From the NCBI GenBank assembly GCA_029224185.1, contig CM055190.1, positions 18,350,015 to 18,414,014 on the forward strand: DNA of 64,000 nt, in the 5' to 3' direction. Below are positions 1-12,679 of the stretch, piece after piece; the first letter of the stretch is position 1, and every line of letters starts with the position of its first letter. The notes under the pieces were generated by a model. It made no database searches, was not told where the DNA came from, and saw nothing but the letters and a program-made list of their open reading frames with translations. The DNA comes from Karalla daura (taxonomy: Eukaryota; Chordata; Actinopteri; Chaetodontiformes; Leiognathidae). The translations under genes were made by a program, and so were the position numbers.

Positions 1-349
1 TTTCTTCCTTTTCTAAAACTATATTTCTTGAAAATCTTTGAAGTGTGAACAAAACAAGCCATTTGAAGACGTTTATCTCAGCTTTGACACTGTACAGTAT
101 TGACAGAGTAATTGACAAAAAAAAAAAAAAGTCACAGCCCTTTTCACATATCACCTCCCCGTGGGTTTGGATGTCTGCCTCACCGACTGGAAATGGGGCC
201 AAACAGTAAACAGCCATATTAGCATTTGATTATTTGCATTGCCTCATTCTAACAAATTGTTGATGGAGAAAAATAATATCATTCATCTTCATCCTTCATC
301 TTAGCAGAGGCATTTTATAATAAATTGCCTCAACTCTTGAGTGAACTAC

Positions 350-428
350 AAAGTACAGATAAAAAGTTTGGACACCCCTTGTCATTCCCATTAAAAGATC
401 CTTCATTTTTCTGACTGGATTCTACAAA
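350..428. mobile_element. Decayed DNA-transposon-like fragment
   Basis: The phrase AAAAAGTTTGGACACCCCTT at 361-380, followed by a CATT-rich stretch, resembles from memory the terminal part of a non-autonomous repeat dispersed in many fish genomes (AAAAGTTTGGACACACC type). Only this part is visible; no second terminus, target duplication or transposase is seen. Family assignment would need a repeat-library match. Confidence 0.4.
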
Positions 429-583
429 ATCGGTAATCTCATTCTTCCACTACTTGCATTGCCCCATCGTTACAGCCAGCACGTCACTCTACATGTTCCT
501 ACTGTGCGGATTGTACGCTCTGTAAGGCTGGGGGTGGGGGTGGCGCTGGGAAAACTCCATACATCTGGTGGAGTTTCACAAGT

Positions 584-598
584 CCGGTAGGTGGCAGT
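584..598 (+). promoter_or_regulatory. Possible CTCF-like site next to the leader
   Basis: CCGGTAGGTGGCAGT carries the AGGTGGCAG-type core seen in many CTCF sites, and lies next to the CpG-dense promoter region, a common place for such sites. One motif of this length occurs often by chance, so this is only a candidate. Confidence 0.25.
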
Positions 599-600
599 GA

Positions 601-1038
601 ATGTTCTCAGGTAGGGAGGGCAGGTTGGGGGCGTGTGTGTGTGTGTGTGTCTTTGAGAGAGAGTGTGTGAGTGTGTCCCTCTTGCACAAGCGCTCCCATG
701 TTGCGCAGTCTGGAGAGCTGACTCGGAGAAGCAGCCGAGCGGAGTCGCGGCGGAGAGGATCCAGGAAAGTGCCTGTGGCCGTGCGCTCTCGGTGCGCTCC
801 TCTCCTCTCCTCTCCTCCCCTCTCCTCAGTGCGCTCCTCCGTGGTGCGCTCCTCTCGTCAGTGCGAGTGTCTTTGCGCTCGGGGCCGAGAGTTGCGCAAC
901 AGTGGCAGGACGTACCGACACCGGCCGTGGGTGACCGGAGGAGACCCCCCCCTCCCCCACCTCCCCCGTTTTAACGACCAGACCGGGGCTCAGGAAACTA
1001 AACTACATCTATTGACTGGAGAGCGATGCACTGGCAGC
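601..1038 (+). promoter_or_regulatory. CpG-dense leader / 5' UTR region of exon 1
   Basis: This block precedes the start codon and is rich in C, G and CpG, unlike the flanking DNA, so it is the likely CpG-island promoter and 5' untranslated leader. It contains a GT repeat at 633-650, a mixed GA/GT stretch to about 677, and a pyrimidine tract at about 796-830 made of repeated TCTCC units. The frame of the main protein stays open from an ATG at 601 through the whole block, but the predicted residues are low-complexity and arginine/serine/cysteine-rich and match nothing I know in the family. An out-of-frame ATG sits at 1026-1028. The transcript start is not determined. Confidence 0.6.
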
Positions 1039-1476
1039 ATGGCCAAGTGGTTCAAGGAGCACCTAGGATTCAAAACTACCAAAGCACCCCCTCCGGCGCC
1101 GCCGAAACCGGACTACCGGCTGTGTCACACCGGTGTTCCCGGCACGCCTGGCTTCCCGCAGAGCGGCTCCGGGGCCACCTTCCCCAGCCCGGCCCAGCCG
1201 GACATCCTGGCTGCCTACAAACTCCAGAAGGAGCTGGACTTCGAGGACCCCTACACTCCAGGTGGAAATATTTCCTTCGGCTCCAGCAGCTTGAACTCCA
1301 CGGCGGGGATGTCACCGGATGTCAAGTACGTGTCGCCCAAACACCGGCTCATCAAGGTGGAAACGGTGGAGAAGAGCAGCCCGGCTCCGGGAGGAGCGGT
1401 CACCGTCACTCAGGCCGTGGCCGTGGGCAGCGTCAAGTCTCCCACCTCGCCTCCCTCCGAGCACGACAAGGAGAAG
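1039..1476 (+). CDS. shf: SH2-adaptor (SHF/SHB family) coding exon 1
   Basis: This exon encodes the first 146 residues of an SHB-family cytoplasmic adaptor, a class that couples receptor tyrosine kinases to downstream SH2/SH3 proteins. The start at 1039 has a strong context (A at -3, G at +4) and begins MAKWFKEHLGF, matching the family's conserved MAKW N-terminus. Visible next are a proline-rich stretch (residues 16-24, APPPAPPKP; potential SH3 ligand), DILAAYKLQKELDFEDPY (55-72; family DFEDPY block) and KYVSPKHRLIKVE (96-108), the most diagnostic segment. The region between is Ser/Pro/Gly-rich and probably disordered. The exon ends GAGAAG|GTGGGT in phase 0. It joins exon 2 across 16.9 kb. 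SHF is preferred because of exon 2; SHB, SHE or SHD remain alternatives. The SH2 domain is not in this exon and was not found in the window. Confidence 0.85.
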
Positions 1477-1598
1477 GTGGGTCACATTTAAGCCCGGGTC
1501 ACTGAACAAGCCACTTCCAGAGGCTCTGTTGCCGTGTAGTTATTATATGCTCTATAAAAGTGCGCTTCCACCTAACTTATGGTGTCAAAACCTGGATA

Positions 1599-1612
1599 CC
1601 CCCCCCCCCCCC
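1599..1612. repeat. C14 homopolymer
   Basis: Fourteen consecutive C bases lie about 120 nt after the exon 1 donor. Such a run is prone to length variation and to sequencing error. Confidence 0.95.
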
Positions 1613-1948
1613 ATCAATAAAGTTTATTCATCTATTCAAGTTTATCCATCATCCGCTTTTATATAGATACTGTATGTCAGCCGAGTTGATCTCCTGTAAG
1701 CTAAACTGTAGAGTAGAACTGAGTTAACTTTCTCTCTAAAACAATCGGAAGTCAAGTATGTTCGTTTGACCTACTACAGCAAAGACCGAGTCGTTACAAC
1801 CGGCAGAACTTGTCCACCGGTGTTGCGACATCTACCTCTGTCTAATAACTAACCTGTGAGGGGAGCAGCCTGCCTCTGTGCACATAGTCCTCACGCTCCA
1901 CGCAGTTCAATCCAGTGTTCAGTTCATAGCGGCGATACCTCGAGGCTT

Positions 1949-1983
1949 AAAAAACAAAACAAAAACAAAACGAAAACAAAAAC
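1949..1983. repeat. Imperfect (CAAAA)n tract
   Basis: A-rich repeat of CAAAA/CAAAAA units with one CGAAAA variant. It could be a retroposon tail, but no retroposon body is recognisable next to it. Confidence 0.7.
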
Positions 1984-4480
1984 ACCCCGAAAAACTCTTT
2001 ATTAAATACAAACAGAACCCAACAAATCCCAGAGCTGAGCAAGCTGTGCTGATTACTCTGATTGCTAAACTTGCTGTAAAGTGTAGGAAAACTGCTAAAC
2101 TGGGTGAAACTTCTACAGTAAGTGTGCTCTGTCCACCTCTATGGTATCCGGTAAGTGGACCGGTTCCTTTATATTGCTTTCCTAGACCTCATGGCCTCTT
2201 AAAGTGCTCTAAAGCACTGTCATTCATTCATACACTACGCTATCATCTGCTCTGCCTGTCTGATCACCCATTCACACACTTTCAGACACTGATGATACAG
2301 GGTGAGGGGCATTTTCAGGGTTCAGTTGGCTGCATTCCCATGGTGCATCTAATTGAACTGTAATCCTCTATGACCGAACAGATCAATTTGGTGGATGTTC
2401 CATTTGCAGTGCTGCATGCTGCCCCGGGAGGGCATTATCTGTGATGGGTGTGTAGGATATAAAGCATGGGGCTCCAGTGCTTGGCACAGTTCTCAACACA
2501 TGTGCCATTGTGTATTTTAGTGTCTGGGCTGGTTGCACACTCATCAGCACATAAAGTGAACGTGGAGACAGGGAAACAGACAGGAGGCATGCAGGCTGTG
2601 CCTCGGAGCACAGTGTCACGTCAGGCTTCTTAGGAATTCACACACTGGGTTTGTAGGGAGAAACCTGAGATGTTGGGTGTCAGTGAGGTTAAGGACATAC
2701 CATATGATGAGTGTGATCCCGCTGAGGAATGTTGTACAGAGTAGACAACACAGCTCTGTGAAAACACACACCGCTAGTTTCCTCCTCCGAGCACGTCTTA
2801 ATCGTGGCTGCGACCTGGAATTTCTCGCAGTCGTCTTGATTTCACCTTCACGCGCCTTCCTCTTCCTCTTCTTCCTCCGCCCATGGCTCCTGCACTCACA
2901 CCTGTCTTTGTGACTTCTGGCGGGTTTGCAGTTGGTTTTGGTTCCACGCTTTTATTTATATTCCGCAGTGTCTGCAACCTGTCACAGGAGTGCTGCGTGA
3001 AGCCTTGTTTTTTTTTCCCCTCATTTTTACGCCCCGGTTTTGATCACACAAAACAGAGCTTTGGCTGCCGTCTCGAAATCCCACGTGACCTCAACACAAA
3101 GGCCAGGAACCTTGTGAATCTTTCAGAACTGTGTTGTGCCTTTGTTTGTTTTCCCAAACTGTCAGCCGCTGTTTTCCGCAGCCCTCATGAACTCGGTGTA
3201 CAGGTTTAATAATTATACAGCCATGTGTTATCAGCAAGGCAAACAGTAAACCACAATTTACAACCCTTACCTGGCCACCGCAGCTGCTCCAGCTGGTTAA
3301 ACAAATTATTGTTGTCTCAAGTTAATTGAAGCTTATTTGGCCAGGAATTCATTTTCCTTTTCCCAGTCGGCACACGTGGTTTCAGCAGGCAGGCGACGGG
3401 TGATGGAACGGTGCGGTTTAAATACTTTGCGCCGACCAGTATGAACGATGTTATGGGCTAGCTAAATCAGTACTGACAGCTGCTGGGCTTAAGCAATATG
3501 CTGGGAAAGGGGTTTAAAGGGTTTCTTGTCAGGTGCTGGAGGTTAAATGGAAATGCTGTTGAGAGAGGGAGGTGTGATGAAGAGGAGGTAGGGTTGGTGG
3601 TGGTGTATTTTTGCACCTGTCGTCTAGGTTGTCCTCACACCAGTGGTGGTATCTGTAGACATACAGTAAAAAGGAGATGCGTGGAAAAGCTCCCCCTTTG
3701 CCTTGGAAAATTGCCTGGTCTTTGAGATGCATTATTGTAACCAGTCAGTTTTGTGCAGGTTTGTTGCTGTTGCTCTCAATACATTGTGCTGACTCGAGTT
3801 CTTGCATGGCGCACTGTTCATCACCTGACATCTTCGGGAGGAAGAAGTATGCAGCAGGAATATCTTAAAAGCTCAGCATTTGTCACATTTATTTTGTTTG
3901 AATTTGGAGTTAAGTAAAATAGGGAGATGGTGTACACAGATATGTCTCACCGTATGTTCTTAATGTATTTTTTGGATTATTGTTTTATAATCATCATAAA
4001 GAAACAATTCAGAAAAGTCACCACGCTCCTCAGTGACTACACCATTGAAACGTCAAGCCTTGTGAGGTTTTGTGTTCATACTTTTTGTGAGGATTAAAGT
4101 TTGTCTGGAAGCTATACGGATTTGCTTTCCTCATGTGGCTGGCCGTGATAATTCTTTTTAAATCCGTGTAAGACGGACTCTCCAGGTGATTTTAAAAGTG
4201 CTGTCAACGTAGGATTGTCCCATTATACACAGTAGATGGTAGTTTTGTGTTTGTGTGTATGTGTGTGTTCGCAGGAGGACACGCACTGTTAGCACTTTGT
4301 CCCAGACGCTCTCCCTCCAGGCCGGTGTTGAAAGATTGAAAGTGTGTGGAGTTCACAGTGTGCTCTTGTTTGGCAATGCTTTGTAGAGCGGCTCTCTACA
4401 GCCTCACAAACTGAAAGAGAGACAACCAGACGTGATTTCAACCAGAATATTTCATCTGTTTCTTTTGTGCGTCTCTTTCT

Positions 4481-4518
4481 CACACACACACACACACACG
4501 CACACACACACACACACA
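4481..4518. repeat. (CA)n microsatellite
   Basis: Nineteen dinucleotide units with one CG interruption at 4499-4500. The open frames reported on both strands here are produced by the repeat. Confidence 0.95.
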
Positions 4519-4919
4519 TACTAAATGCTGACTGCCTCAGACAGAGCAAAGGGCACACCAGTGTCTTAACAGCACTGCTTGGTTACATTGATGTTTTAAT
4601 TACTTGACTCATGAATGCTAATTATATCACTGCTTGCCTAATGCCTGAAATGCCAATAGCGGCATCAGGTGAATTTTCCCCGGTCCATTTCCATTCACCA
4701 GAATCCATCAGGAAAACAGATGAGATCAACATGTGGCGATTCACAGTTTCTAACCTGCAAAGTGTAACTTGCGTGCCCAGTTTAGAAAAAAAATGATTCT
4801 TCTTTCAGTGAGAGCCTTCACGTCAAGCTTTACATGGACACAGATTGTACACTTGTACAAAGTTTTTCAATGCACTTTGTTTCTAATGATGCCGAGCCCT
4901 TCATGCTAGAGCGAGTTGA

Positions 4920-5000
4920 GGGAGATGATCAATTATCATCCTGCCTTGAAGCTAATTAAAGGCCTCATCTCGCAGCTCATCGCTCTACTCAGCACTAACC
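4920..5000. promoter_or_regulatory. Candidate non-coding regulatory element
   Basis: GATGATCAATTATCATC at 4924-4940 has inverted GATGAT/ATCATC halves, and a TAATTA homeodomain core follows at 4953-4958. The combination is typical of conserved developmental enhancers, but conservation cannot be judged from one sequence. Confidence 0.25.
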
Positions 5001-5573
5001 CAACTTCTCTCAAGGACATACGAAAGTGATGACGGGCCTCCCTCTCAAATGTGTAAACAAAAGCAGTGGCGCGGAGCTGACGGGCTGTGGCAACCTGTGT
5101 GAAGTGCAACCCGTCATCGTCAGTATCTGTCTTTGCACCTGGGAAACTGCTATTCCTATCTAACTTTGGCTCCCTTCATGGCTCACGGTCCCTTTGACTC
5201 AGTGATCTTACGAGCCAGTTTATCTATGAATAGAAGCCTGCAGTTGCATCAGGAGCCCCAGGCAGTTGTGGCACAGTCAACAGAGGCCTCTGCATCGACG
5301 AGCTCCCACTGTGCTTCTTCCTCTACATCTCCTCCATGCGTCTCAGTACTTCAACTGAGTAGACTGCTGGTGGAAAACCATTGTAACACAACCGGAATGA
5401 GCCACAGTTTTGTTTCACTCAAGTCTGTTTGTTTAACTCGCAGGGAATCCCTGAAATTAGTCACCACACATTTTAGAGAAGCTCTGTTCAAGATTAGACC
5501 TCAGGTTGATTTCAGTTCAGGGAAGCAAGGACAAAGAAATTGTTGCAGAACTAGACACCCGTTTCATCCCCCT

Positions 5574-5806
5574 AGCACTCCAATTTCCTCCCACAGTCCA
5601 AAAGCATGTATGTTTAGGCAAATAGGACACTCTAAAGGCATAAGTGTGAGATTGAATGTGTGTGTGTGGGTGTGTGTGTGTGTGTCATGTGATGGACTGA
5701 TGACGACTGCTTCAGGGTATATTCCCTGCCCTTGCCCTGTGTGCGCTGCAGTAGTCCCCAGCAGACCCTCCTCTATGCAGGGAAGATGATAGATGAATGA
5801 ATGAGT
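5574..5806 (+). mobile_element. SINE-like interspersed repeat, copy 1
   Basis: A diverged copy of a very common teleost dispersed repeat. Diagnostic phrases are TTTCCTCCCACAGTCCAAAA (5585-5604), a CATGTATGTTTAGG block, an ACACTCTAAA block, and a terminal GATAGATGAATGAATGA run near 5789-5803. The orientation places the simple-repeat tail downstream, as in a tRNA-derived SINE. A TG repeat (5657-5685) has expanded inside it. The head is missing, so the copy is 5'-truncated. I cannot give the formal library name. Confidence 0.7.
5657..5685. repeat. (TG)n microsatellite inside SINE copy 1
   Basis: About fourteen TG units with one GGG interruption. It sits where the parent repeat carries a TGTGAGTGTGAATG-like stretch, so it probably grew from it. 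Confidence 0.85.
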
Positions 5807-8800
5807 TTCCGTTCAGGTAATACCACAACGGGGCTGTTTATATGAAACACTGTTTCTGTCGGTTTCACTGTGCCACATTCTCCTTTGCCAGAATTCTGTT
5901 TGTTGAGCAAAATAGTCTTGGCCCTTTACTGCCACAAAAGAATATTAGTTTCTCTTTTTTTTCATTTGTTACCTCCCCTGAAAATAAGAACAGAGTTAAA
6001 GCATCAGTTATGAAAAATGTAGTACTGCATTTGTTTCACCTTGTTGTGTACATGCATGGTGGAAATCATTGATTGAGAGCAACAGTCACATCGTAAATGA
6101 TCTCAAACGTGTCAGGCTACAACTTTTATTTTGCGGCCTAAGATGAAAGAAGAAGTTGAATGACTCTTTGTTTCCATGACTAATCTTCAAGAGAAGTCTG
6201 ATTTGTGCAGGGTTTACTGAAATTCACTTGGATGTCCTGTTTGTTGTTGGTGAGTGACATGCAGGCTCGGCATGCTCGGAGTTGCCAGTGTTTTTTGGTC
6301 AGCGGTGGTGAAATACGCCAGTTTTACTCCCTGCAGCAGATCATGTTGTACAGTCTTTGTCGCTGCAGCCAACCGGTGGTTTAAACTTAAGCCTTGTCTC
6401 CGGAGTCTGTGTCAGTAGGAGCAATAATCTGGTGACTGTGTGTATTTTTTAGCCAGAGAAATTTGGAGCTGACTTTAGAGCTGTCTCTCACTTTGTGGTT
6501 GTGAACTGGATAGAAACCCAAATGTTTTGCTGTTGGCCTGAACTTCTGTGGGCGTCTTTCAGTCCTGCACACATTTAAACCAACACAATTTCACTCTGCT
6601 TATTTGATTTAATATTGAAAACTCAACCGAGTTATGGTCTGTTTGTTTTTCCAATGCTGGTCTTAAGGTGGTGTGAATTTCTTTGCTACTGACTATTGAC
6701 TCAGTCATGTTGTGAAAATAACTAAATATGCATACAATATCTGTTAAGTCACAAAATGTGCAGATCTAATCTACATCCCATAGAACAGTATGCAGACCAT
6801 TTCCAAACATGGGAGAGCATGGCGCCTCCAAACTCCACCACGTGTCTTAAAATACTGATCATTTTTGTGATTTCAGCTTTATCAAATTCACAATATTGAT
6901 TATGTGTTGCTGTGTGTTGTTGGCGAAGATAAGAAGTAGCAACAATGTGTCCAAACCAGTGAACTCCATCCACGCTGCATACTAATGATTCCATTAGGAT
7001 GTGTAATGATCAGATTGACAATGAAATGGCGCACTGCAGCGTGTGAAAGAGCTGAACTGCCTCGTCACCAGACACACCCCTCCTAACTACAGTCTTACCA
7101 CAGCGTGGGTAGATCGGGCTTATTTGACTGGCCTGTGGATTACAGTGCCGGCAGAGCATGGCTGAACTTGACTAGGCTTCATGTTCGCACAGCCTGAATG
7201 TTTTTGCTTAGCCTTTGGCCGTGGCACTCTAGACCCTACTAGAGTTGTGTAAACGTCCCCCGCCAGCCTCTCACACCTGTTTTTGCCTGCGAAAAGTGTC
7301 AGGGGCAAACATCAACATCACCTGGGTCTGTGAGAGTGGAAATCTTCAGGGAGCCAGAAAATGGCTGAAAACATCAGAGGCCATCACGTTCTGTTATAGC
7401 ACCTGCTCTAAGTGCAGTACTCTACCTTGTCTGAATCAGACAAAGCTTGAGAAGTCAATAGCTGATCTCAGTATATGTCAGGATGTGTCTCTACAGTTGA
7501 AAAGAACTACTTTATTAATCTCTGTTTTGGATTTAATGAGTAGGGATGGGCCCAGTCTGATTCAGTATTGACATCTGGGCCGATTGTCACTGCCAGCCAT
7601 GTACTACCTTTTAGTTTCGTTGTTGACCAAAGGCCCCCCCGCTTTTCATTCTGCAGCAGCTCTGCACTGTTTTTTTCTGCTGGAGCAGATTATGTCAGAG
7701 CACAGAATCAGACTGGACTGGTATTGGCATAACTAAAAAGTGTCGATTGGTCCATTGCTGCTAATGAAAAAGAAAAACATGCTTCTTTTTTTTTAACACT
7801 TCTGGACCTCCAGATTGAATCCATTATGTTAATCATTTACAGTATTAACATTGACAATTTGAAGTCAGTTTTCACTGTCCTGGCTAATGTAGTCAACAGA
7901 TTAGAGTGAAAAGCGGGATGTGGACATCTTGGGTTTTACAGCTGCTGTTTTTCTTAATCATACAGCAGTGACCAGTTTGTTACCGTCAAGGGTGGGCAGA
8001 GAGTGACTCACGTCTTCAAAGTAAGCGGATAAGTATTTGAACCATGACAATAAATGCTCGAAATTTTGAAAACCATGTTGCTATGGCTGCCTTGACTCAT
8101 TACCGTAAAGTCTGTGTTTTGATACTGTTGGCAAGGAGCTTCAGGCACGGCTTTTAGGTTATTGTTTCCAGTCCAGTCGTCACAGAGGTGTCAAAGAATG
8201 CAGTGTATTTCCTGAACTATTTAAAGCATCTCAAGCATTTCTTTTTGAAAGTCGCGTGGTGAGTCCAGGTCATCGTTGTTATTCAGTTTGCTTTAGAATG
8301 CTTCATTCATGCCGGGCATATTTTATCATCAAGGTCTCTTTTATGCTTTACAGTTCATAACAATAGAAAATCACCACCTGTGATTTGAATAAGAATCTTG
8401 GAAGGGCACTTGGAAAGGAAGGAAGGACCACAGAGTCTCATGTGTTAAAGCCCTGCCTCTGTGGGGAAGGATGAAGTCATCCTGTAGCTGGAAGCCACAA
8501 TGTTGTGTTCATTCAGTGGAGCGCAGAAAAGTTGAGCTTTTTATCAAGATGTGATTATAGTAAATTTTCAGCAGTCACAATTACAGCAAGTTTACATAAT
8601 GTACTGTAAGCCAGCATCACTGAGTGTAATAAATCCAGGATAGATTAACTTTAACTGTACGTCGAAACCATTCCACTGCCTGAAAGTAATAGGCCATGGA
8701 AATTATGACCCTTAGCCATTGTCTGCTGATTATCCTCCTTCCCTTCAATCTGAGAACCCTCAAACCAGTTAAAATAGCCCCGGAGGGTTCTGTTGTCTTT

Positions 8801-8953
8801 GTTGCTCGATTTGCCTTTTCTTGCTTTGCACTGGAACATCAGTCACATGGTTCTGTTAGGTCACAATTAGCCAGCAGACTAGAGCTGCAGCTCTGGCCGC
8901 TGGGGACTTGTAAGACACATGGCTGTGTTTTGTTTAATGACAGTGTGCATATT

Positions 8954-8990
8954 TGTGTGTGCCTGTGTGTGTGTGTGTGTATGTGTGTGC
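8954..8990. repeat. (TG)n microsatellite
   Basis: TG repeat with CC and A interruptions, followed by a GA-rich stretch (GAGGGAGAGAGGGAGAAGG). The two-strand open frames here are artefacts of the repeat. Confidence 0.9.
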
Positions 8991-10500
8991 TTGTGCTAGA
9001 GGGAGAGAGGGAGAAGGTTGGAGTCCTGGTGGGCAGGCTGATCGTCACAAAATGATTAAATTAACAAACAAATGGAGTGCCATCTCAGGCACAAAGGGAG
9101 AAATCTGCTACACGTGGACAGTTTTGATAAATTTGTAGCTGTTTCTTCTTTTAATCTTCATCTAATTCAAATTTTAGATGCAGTCATGTAGTTTTTGAGT
9201 CAATATAGTATAATGAAGAGATGAGAGAGATGTGAATTGCCTTTTTATCCCCTGCATGTGAATGCAGACTGTTGTTTTTGTCTCACACCGCAGGAGACAG
9301 CCAGACTTCCGTCTTGCAAACAGAGCTGCCCTGTGATCTGAGCGCCCACCAGGAAGCCCAACACTTCCATTTCTTCTTAGTGGGATTCCATTTCATTTCC
9401 GTCTTTGCATGAGAAGAAAAGAATCATAGCCAACCATTTTCTGTCTGTTACAATGCTGCTCAGGTCACATTTAACTGTTTTTATTCTGTGAGGTTAAAAT
9501 TAGCTGTTGTGATAGAGAAGGAAAGCTGTTATCTGCAGTTGTTTTGTGGAAAATAAGGAATGGCTCGGTTGCTCCAGGATTAAGGAAGTGCTCCCTTCCT
9601 GACAGGAAGTGTTTACAACTTGGTGACATTCCCTTTTTAACTTGACAAGTCTGCACTCGCCCCACTGTGTATAGGCTGCATATTCTGGCTGCCACATGCT
9701 TGCTAAATTGAAGCTGGGGGTTAAGAGAGGTGGGAAACAACACAGTAATGGCAGCAGTGTGCAACTCCACCCTGCACGTCAGCTCTATTGTCAGAGTGGT
9801 TGACATGCACGGACCTCAGTGCATCCCCGCCATAGCAGAGGCTGTCTGAGGCCATGCAACCTCTAGCCTCAATTTGATGTGATGTCCTTGCGTCGAAATC
9901 TGTAGCTCTGTTTACAGCCTGGCTGCGTCTCACTCCTCTCCCTCCTCTATAACTCACTCTCCTGAAATCAGAGCCTGCGTCCCAGCGGTTTCCCCTCATG
10001 TTGTTTCATGGAGCCCTACTTTCCTAATTGTGTCAGTTGTTATCTCACAGGAGCCACGTTCAACAATAGCGTTTCTGCGTTGCGACAGCGGTGTCACATG
10101 GGAGCGAAGAGCACATCTGCAGTGTGGTTTGGCATATTCTCACTTGTTTTTCCACGCTACCTCTCTCTGAAGTGAAAAAGCAAAATCAGTGTTTCTGAAA
10201 TAATTGTAATTGTAGCTATGAGGGAAATTGGTGTAGACCATGTTGGGGACAAATCGCTGATTCACACTGGCTTTGGGATTACCATATTTTATAAATTTCA
10301 ACATTCCATTGTAGCACCTGAATTATTATCAACTCTTGTGCCGCACCACTAAGTGTATGTAGCAGAAACATTGCCAATAAATCTATCACAGAGGGATGGG
10401 GGCAGAGGAAGGAAATTGGATTTAGTCAAGCGTGCTGTCAAGTACTTAATCTTGAATATCTGTCGCATATTAAGAGCACCTTCGTAAGGGCACAACCCAC

Positions 10501-10529
10501 GGCCTCCTCCCCTTTCTCCGCCGGAGGCC
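10501..10529. repeat. Short GC-rich inverted repeat
   Basis: GGCCTCC (10501-10507) is mirrored by GGAGGCC (10523-10529) across a 15-nt pyrimidine-rich spacer, in an unusually CpG-containing patch of intron 1. No function is evident. Confidence 0.5.
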
Positions 10530-12321
10530 TTAAGTGGCTGTGTGGAGTGCGTTTCAATGAAGGAGGTCCTTGGGGACGAGTTGGGATCTTTTCTGTGTTA
10601 GAGTGGAATGCAGTCATTCATCAGGAAACGAGGGCAGCCAAAGTAGAATTTATTGGAAAGTAAGGTTTTACATTTAGCTACTTAAAATTGCAGGGAGAGC
10701 AATGGATGAGCAGGGCATTGAGTTTTTTCCCAGGGCAGATTAGACTTGTTTGTGTGAGCACGTATCTACTTCTTGCTTTATAGCCTGACAGCACATTGAT
10801 GTTATGATGGCAGAAGTAGATCATTTAACAGCATCTATAGATTGAATGTAGTAATTCAAAACCGGAGTTGTGACCTTTTGACCTTTTGAATTTTTCAGCG
10901 TCTTTGGATATTGATGAAACATTCTACACTTTTTCAATAGCCAGGACGGAGTGCCCAGAAGCCTGGATTTGCTCTATTGTTCCAAACCAGTTTTTAAAAC
11001 AGACACATTTATTTTTATTGCAACTCCGTTGTCATGGCTGAGTTAGTTGTTCCGTGTTGAATATAACTAAAAGTATGATGAACTCTCTGCCCAGTGTCTG
11101 AATACTGTTGAGATGTTACGGTATACTAACAATGACTTTCAAAGGTGCTCAGGGGCAAACAGCGACTTCCATTTGGGATCTGTGCTTAAAGTGCAGTCAT
11201 AAATAATGTGTAAGCATTTACCTACATGTTGATGTTTATCAAGGCATGCCACAGAGAAAGTGCTTCTCTTTGCTGTTTTAGTAGTATAAATGAGTCATTA
11301 ACATCATAATGTTAACTTGAGGCAGTTTTTTCATTTTCTTTAATTAATGCTATGAGTTTATTGGCACCTTCCTGTTGTTACAGGTTCTATATTAAGATAC
11401 ATAGCAGGAAAAATAATCTTCCCCATGGCAAAGCTGCGGGGAAAAAAATTTCAGCATTTCTTCTTTTTGTGATTGCCTAGAACCTACATGTTTTAATTTG
11501 TCTGAAGTCCGATTTCAATGAGCATTGATGATGAACATCCTACTTCAGCCCCGATTGAGGCCAAATCCACTCCTTCTCTCTTTTTGGAATTATGTACAAC
11601 CCTGACATGAAATATAATATGCTGCATGAATACAGCACAGAGATAATTTTAGGTTTACTTTTTGCAATATCGTTGAACTTTGTTAATGTGTGTGTGTAGT
11701 ATGAAATACGCCAAATGGAGCAGTTGTGGAATGCTCCAAAGACACCTGTTTGGGTCATCAGGCATGTGTTAACATGTAATGTCACTACATTTGCATGGAA
11801 GCATTTTGTAAAACTCAGCTTGATTGCAGGTGATAATGTTTTCATTCACACAGCATCTACAGCATCACAGCATCACTTTTCAAATCAGAGTTGTATACTC
11901 ACACGGCTTAGTTGTCAGTGTTAATCTGCTTCTTATGTATATTTGGCTACAATAACTCATGACTCATACGTGTGCTGAATAGTTATGACACACTGAACTG
12001 GACTGTCATAAAGGCCATGGAAGCCTCAAAGTGCACAGTAACTCATGCCCACAATGGTGATGCAGTGTGTTTTTATGCACCTTTCCAATCTCTGCTCTCT
12101 GGGCTCCACTATTTCCTGCACCACCCCATTTGGTGCAGGGTATCAGTGACGCTCTTGCTGCATCTGGAAGCATTCCCATGCAAACCATGATCAACAACAG
12201 GCTTAATCAGTTGTTGCCAAAAGAACCGACTTTGCCCGGGCTGCCGTGCGAAAGCAGTGCCACATGGGTAAGAGTGCAGAGATCTGAAGAACCAACACTT
12301 AATGTGGTCTGAATCTTGAGG

Positions 12322-12360
12322 GTGTGTGTGTGTGTGTGTATGTGTGTGTGTGTGCGCGTG
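12322..12360. repeat. (TG)n microsatellite
   Basis: TG repeat with a single A interruption that ends in GCGCG; open frames on the opposite strand across it are low-complexity. Confidence 0.92.
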
Positions 12361-12679
12361 TAATAAATAAGTCTGCAGAAGTTAGAAGTGAGATGGTCTT
12401 TGAACAGCACAGATGGAGCTGAAGGAGACACGAGAAACTGATGGCTGGGCACGTGCAAAAAGGAATGCTTAATTGAATCCACAAAACATACACAGTGGAG
12501 AGAATCACACACAAAGAATATTGAAGTCCTGGCCTGGCTAAGGGTCACGGCCAAGAGAAAAAAAGATGTACATTACAATGAATACATTCATCGTTATCTG
12601 ACCTGCTTTTTACTGTAAAGATGTTTCAAGGTGGGTCGGAGTGGGGCTGTGTGTGAGTGGGGTGGGGTGGAGGGTGAGG

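Larger units (their letters stand above)
1..600. other. Upstream flank of the SH2-adaptor gene
   Basis: No gene is visible. The sequence is AT-rich to about 480, with a 14-base A run near 117-130 and a decayed transposon-like fragment at 350-428. It becomes G-rich at about 528-550 (repeated GGGGGT and a GGCGCTGGG) just before the CpG-dense leader. A TGA at 598-600 closes the main reading frame immediately upstream of the ATG at 601. I see no confident TATA box at a useful distance; the transcription start cannot be placed from sequence alone. Confidence 0.6.
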
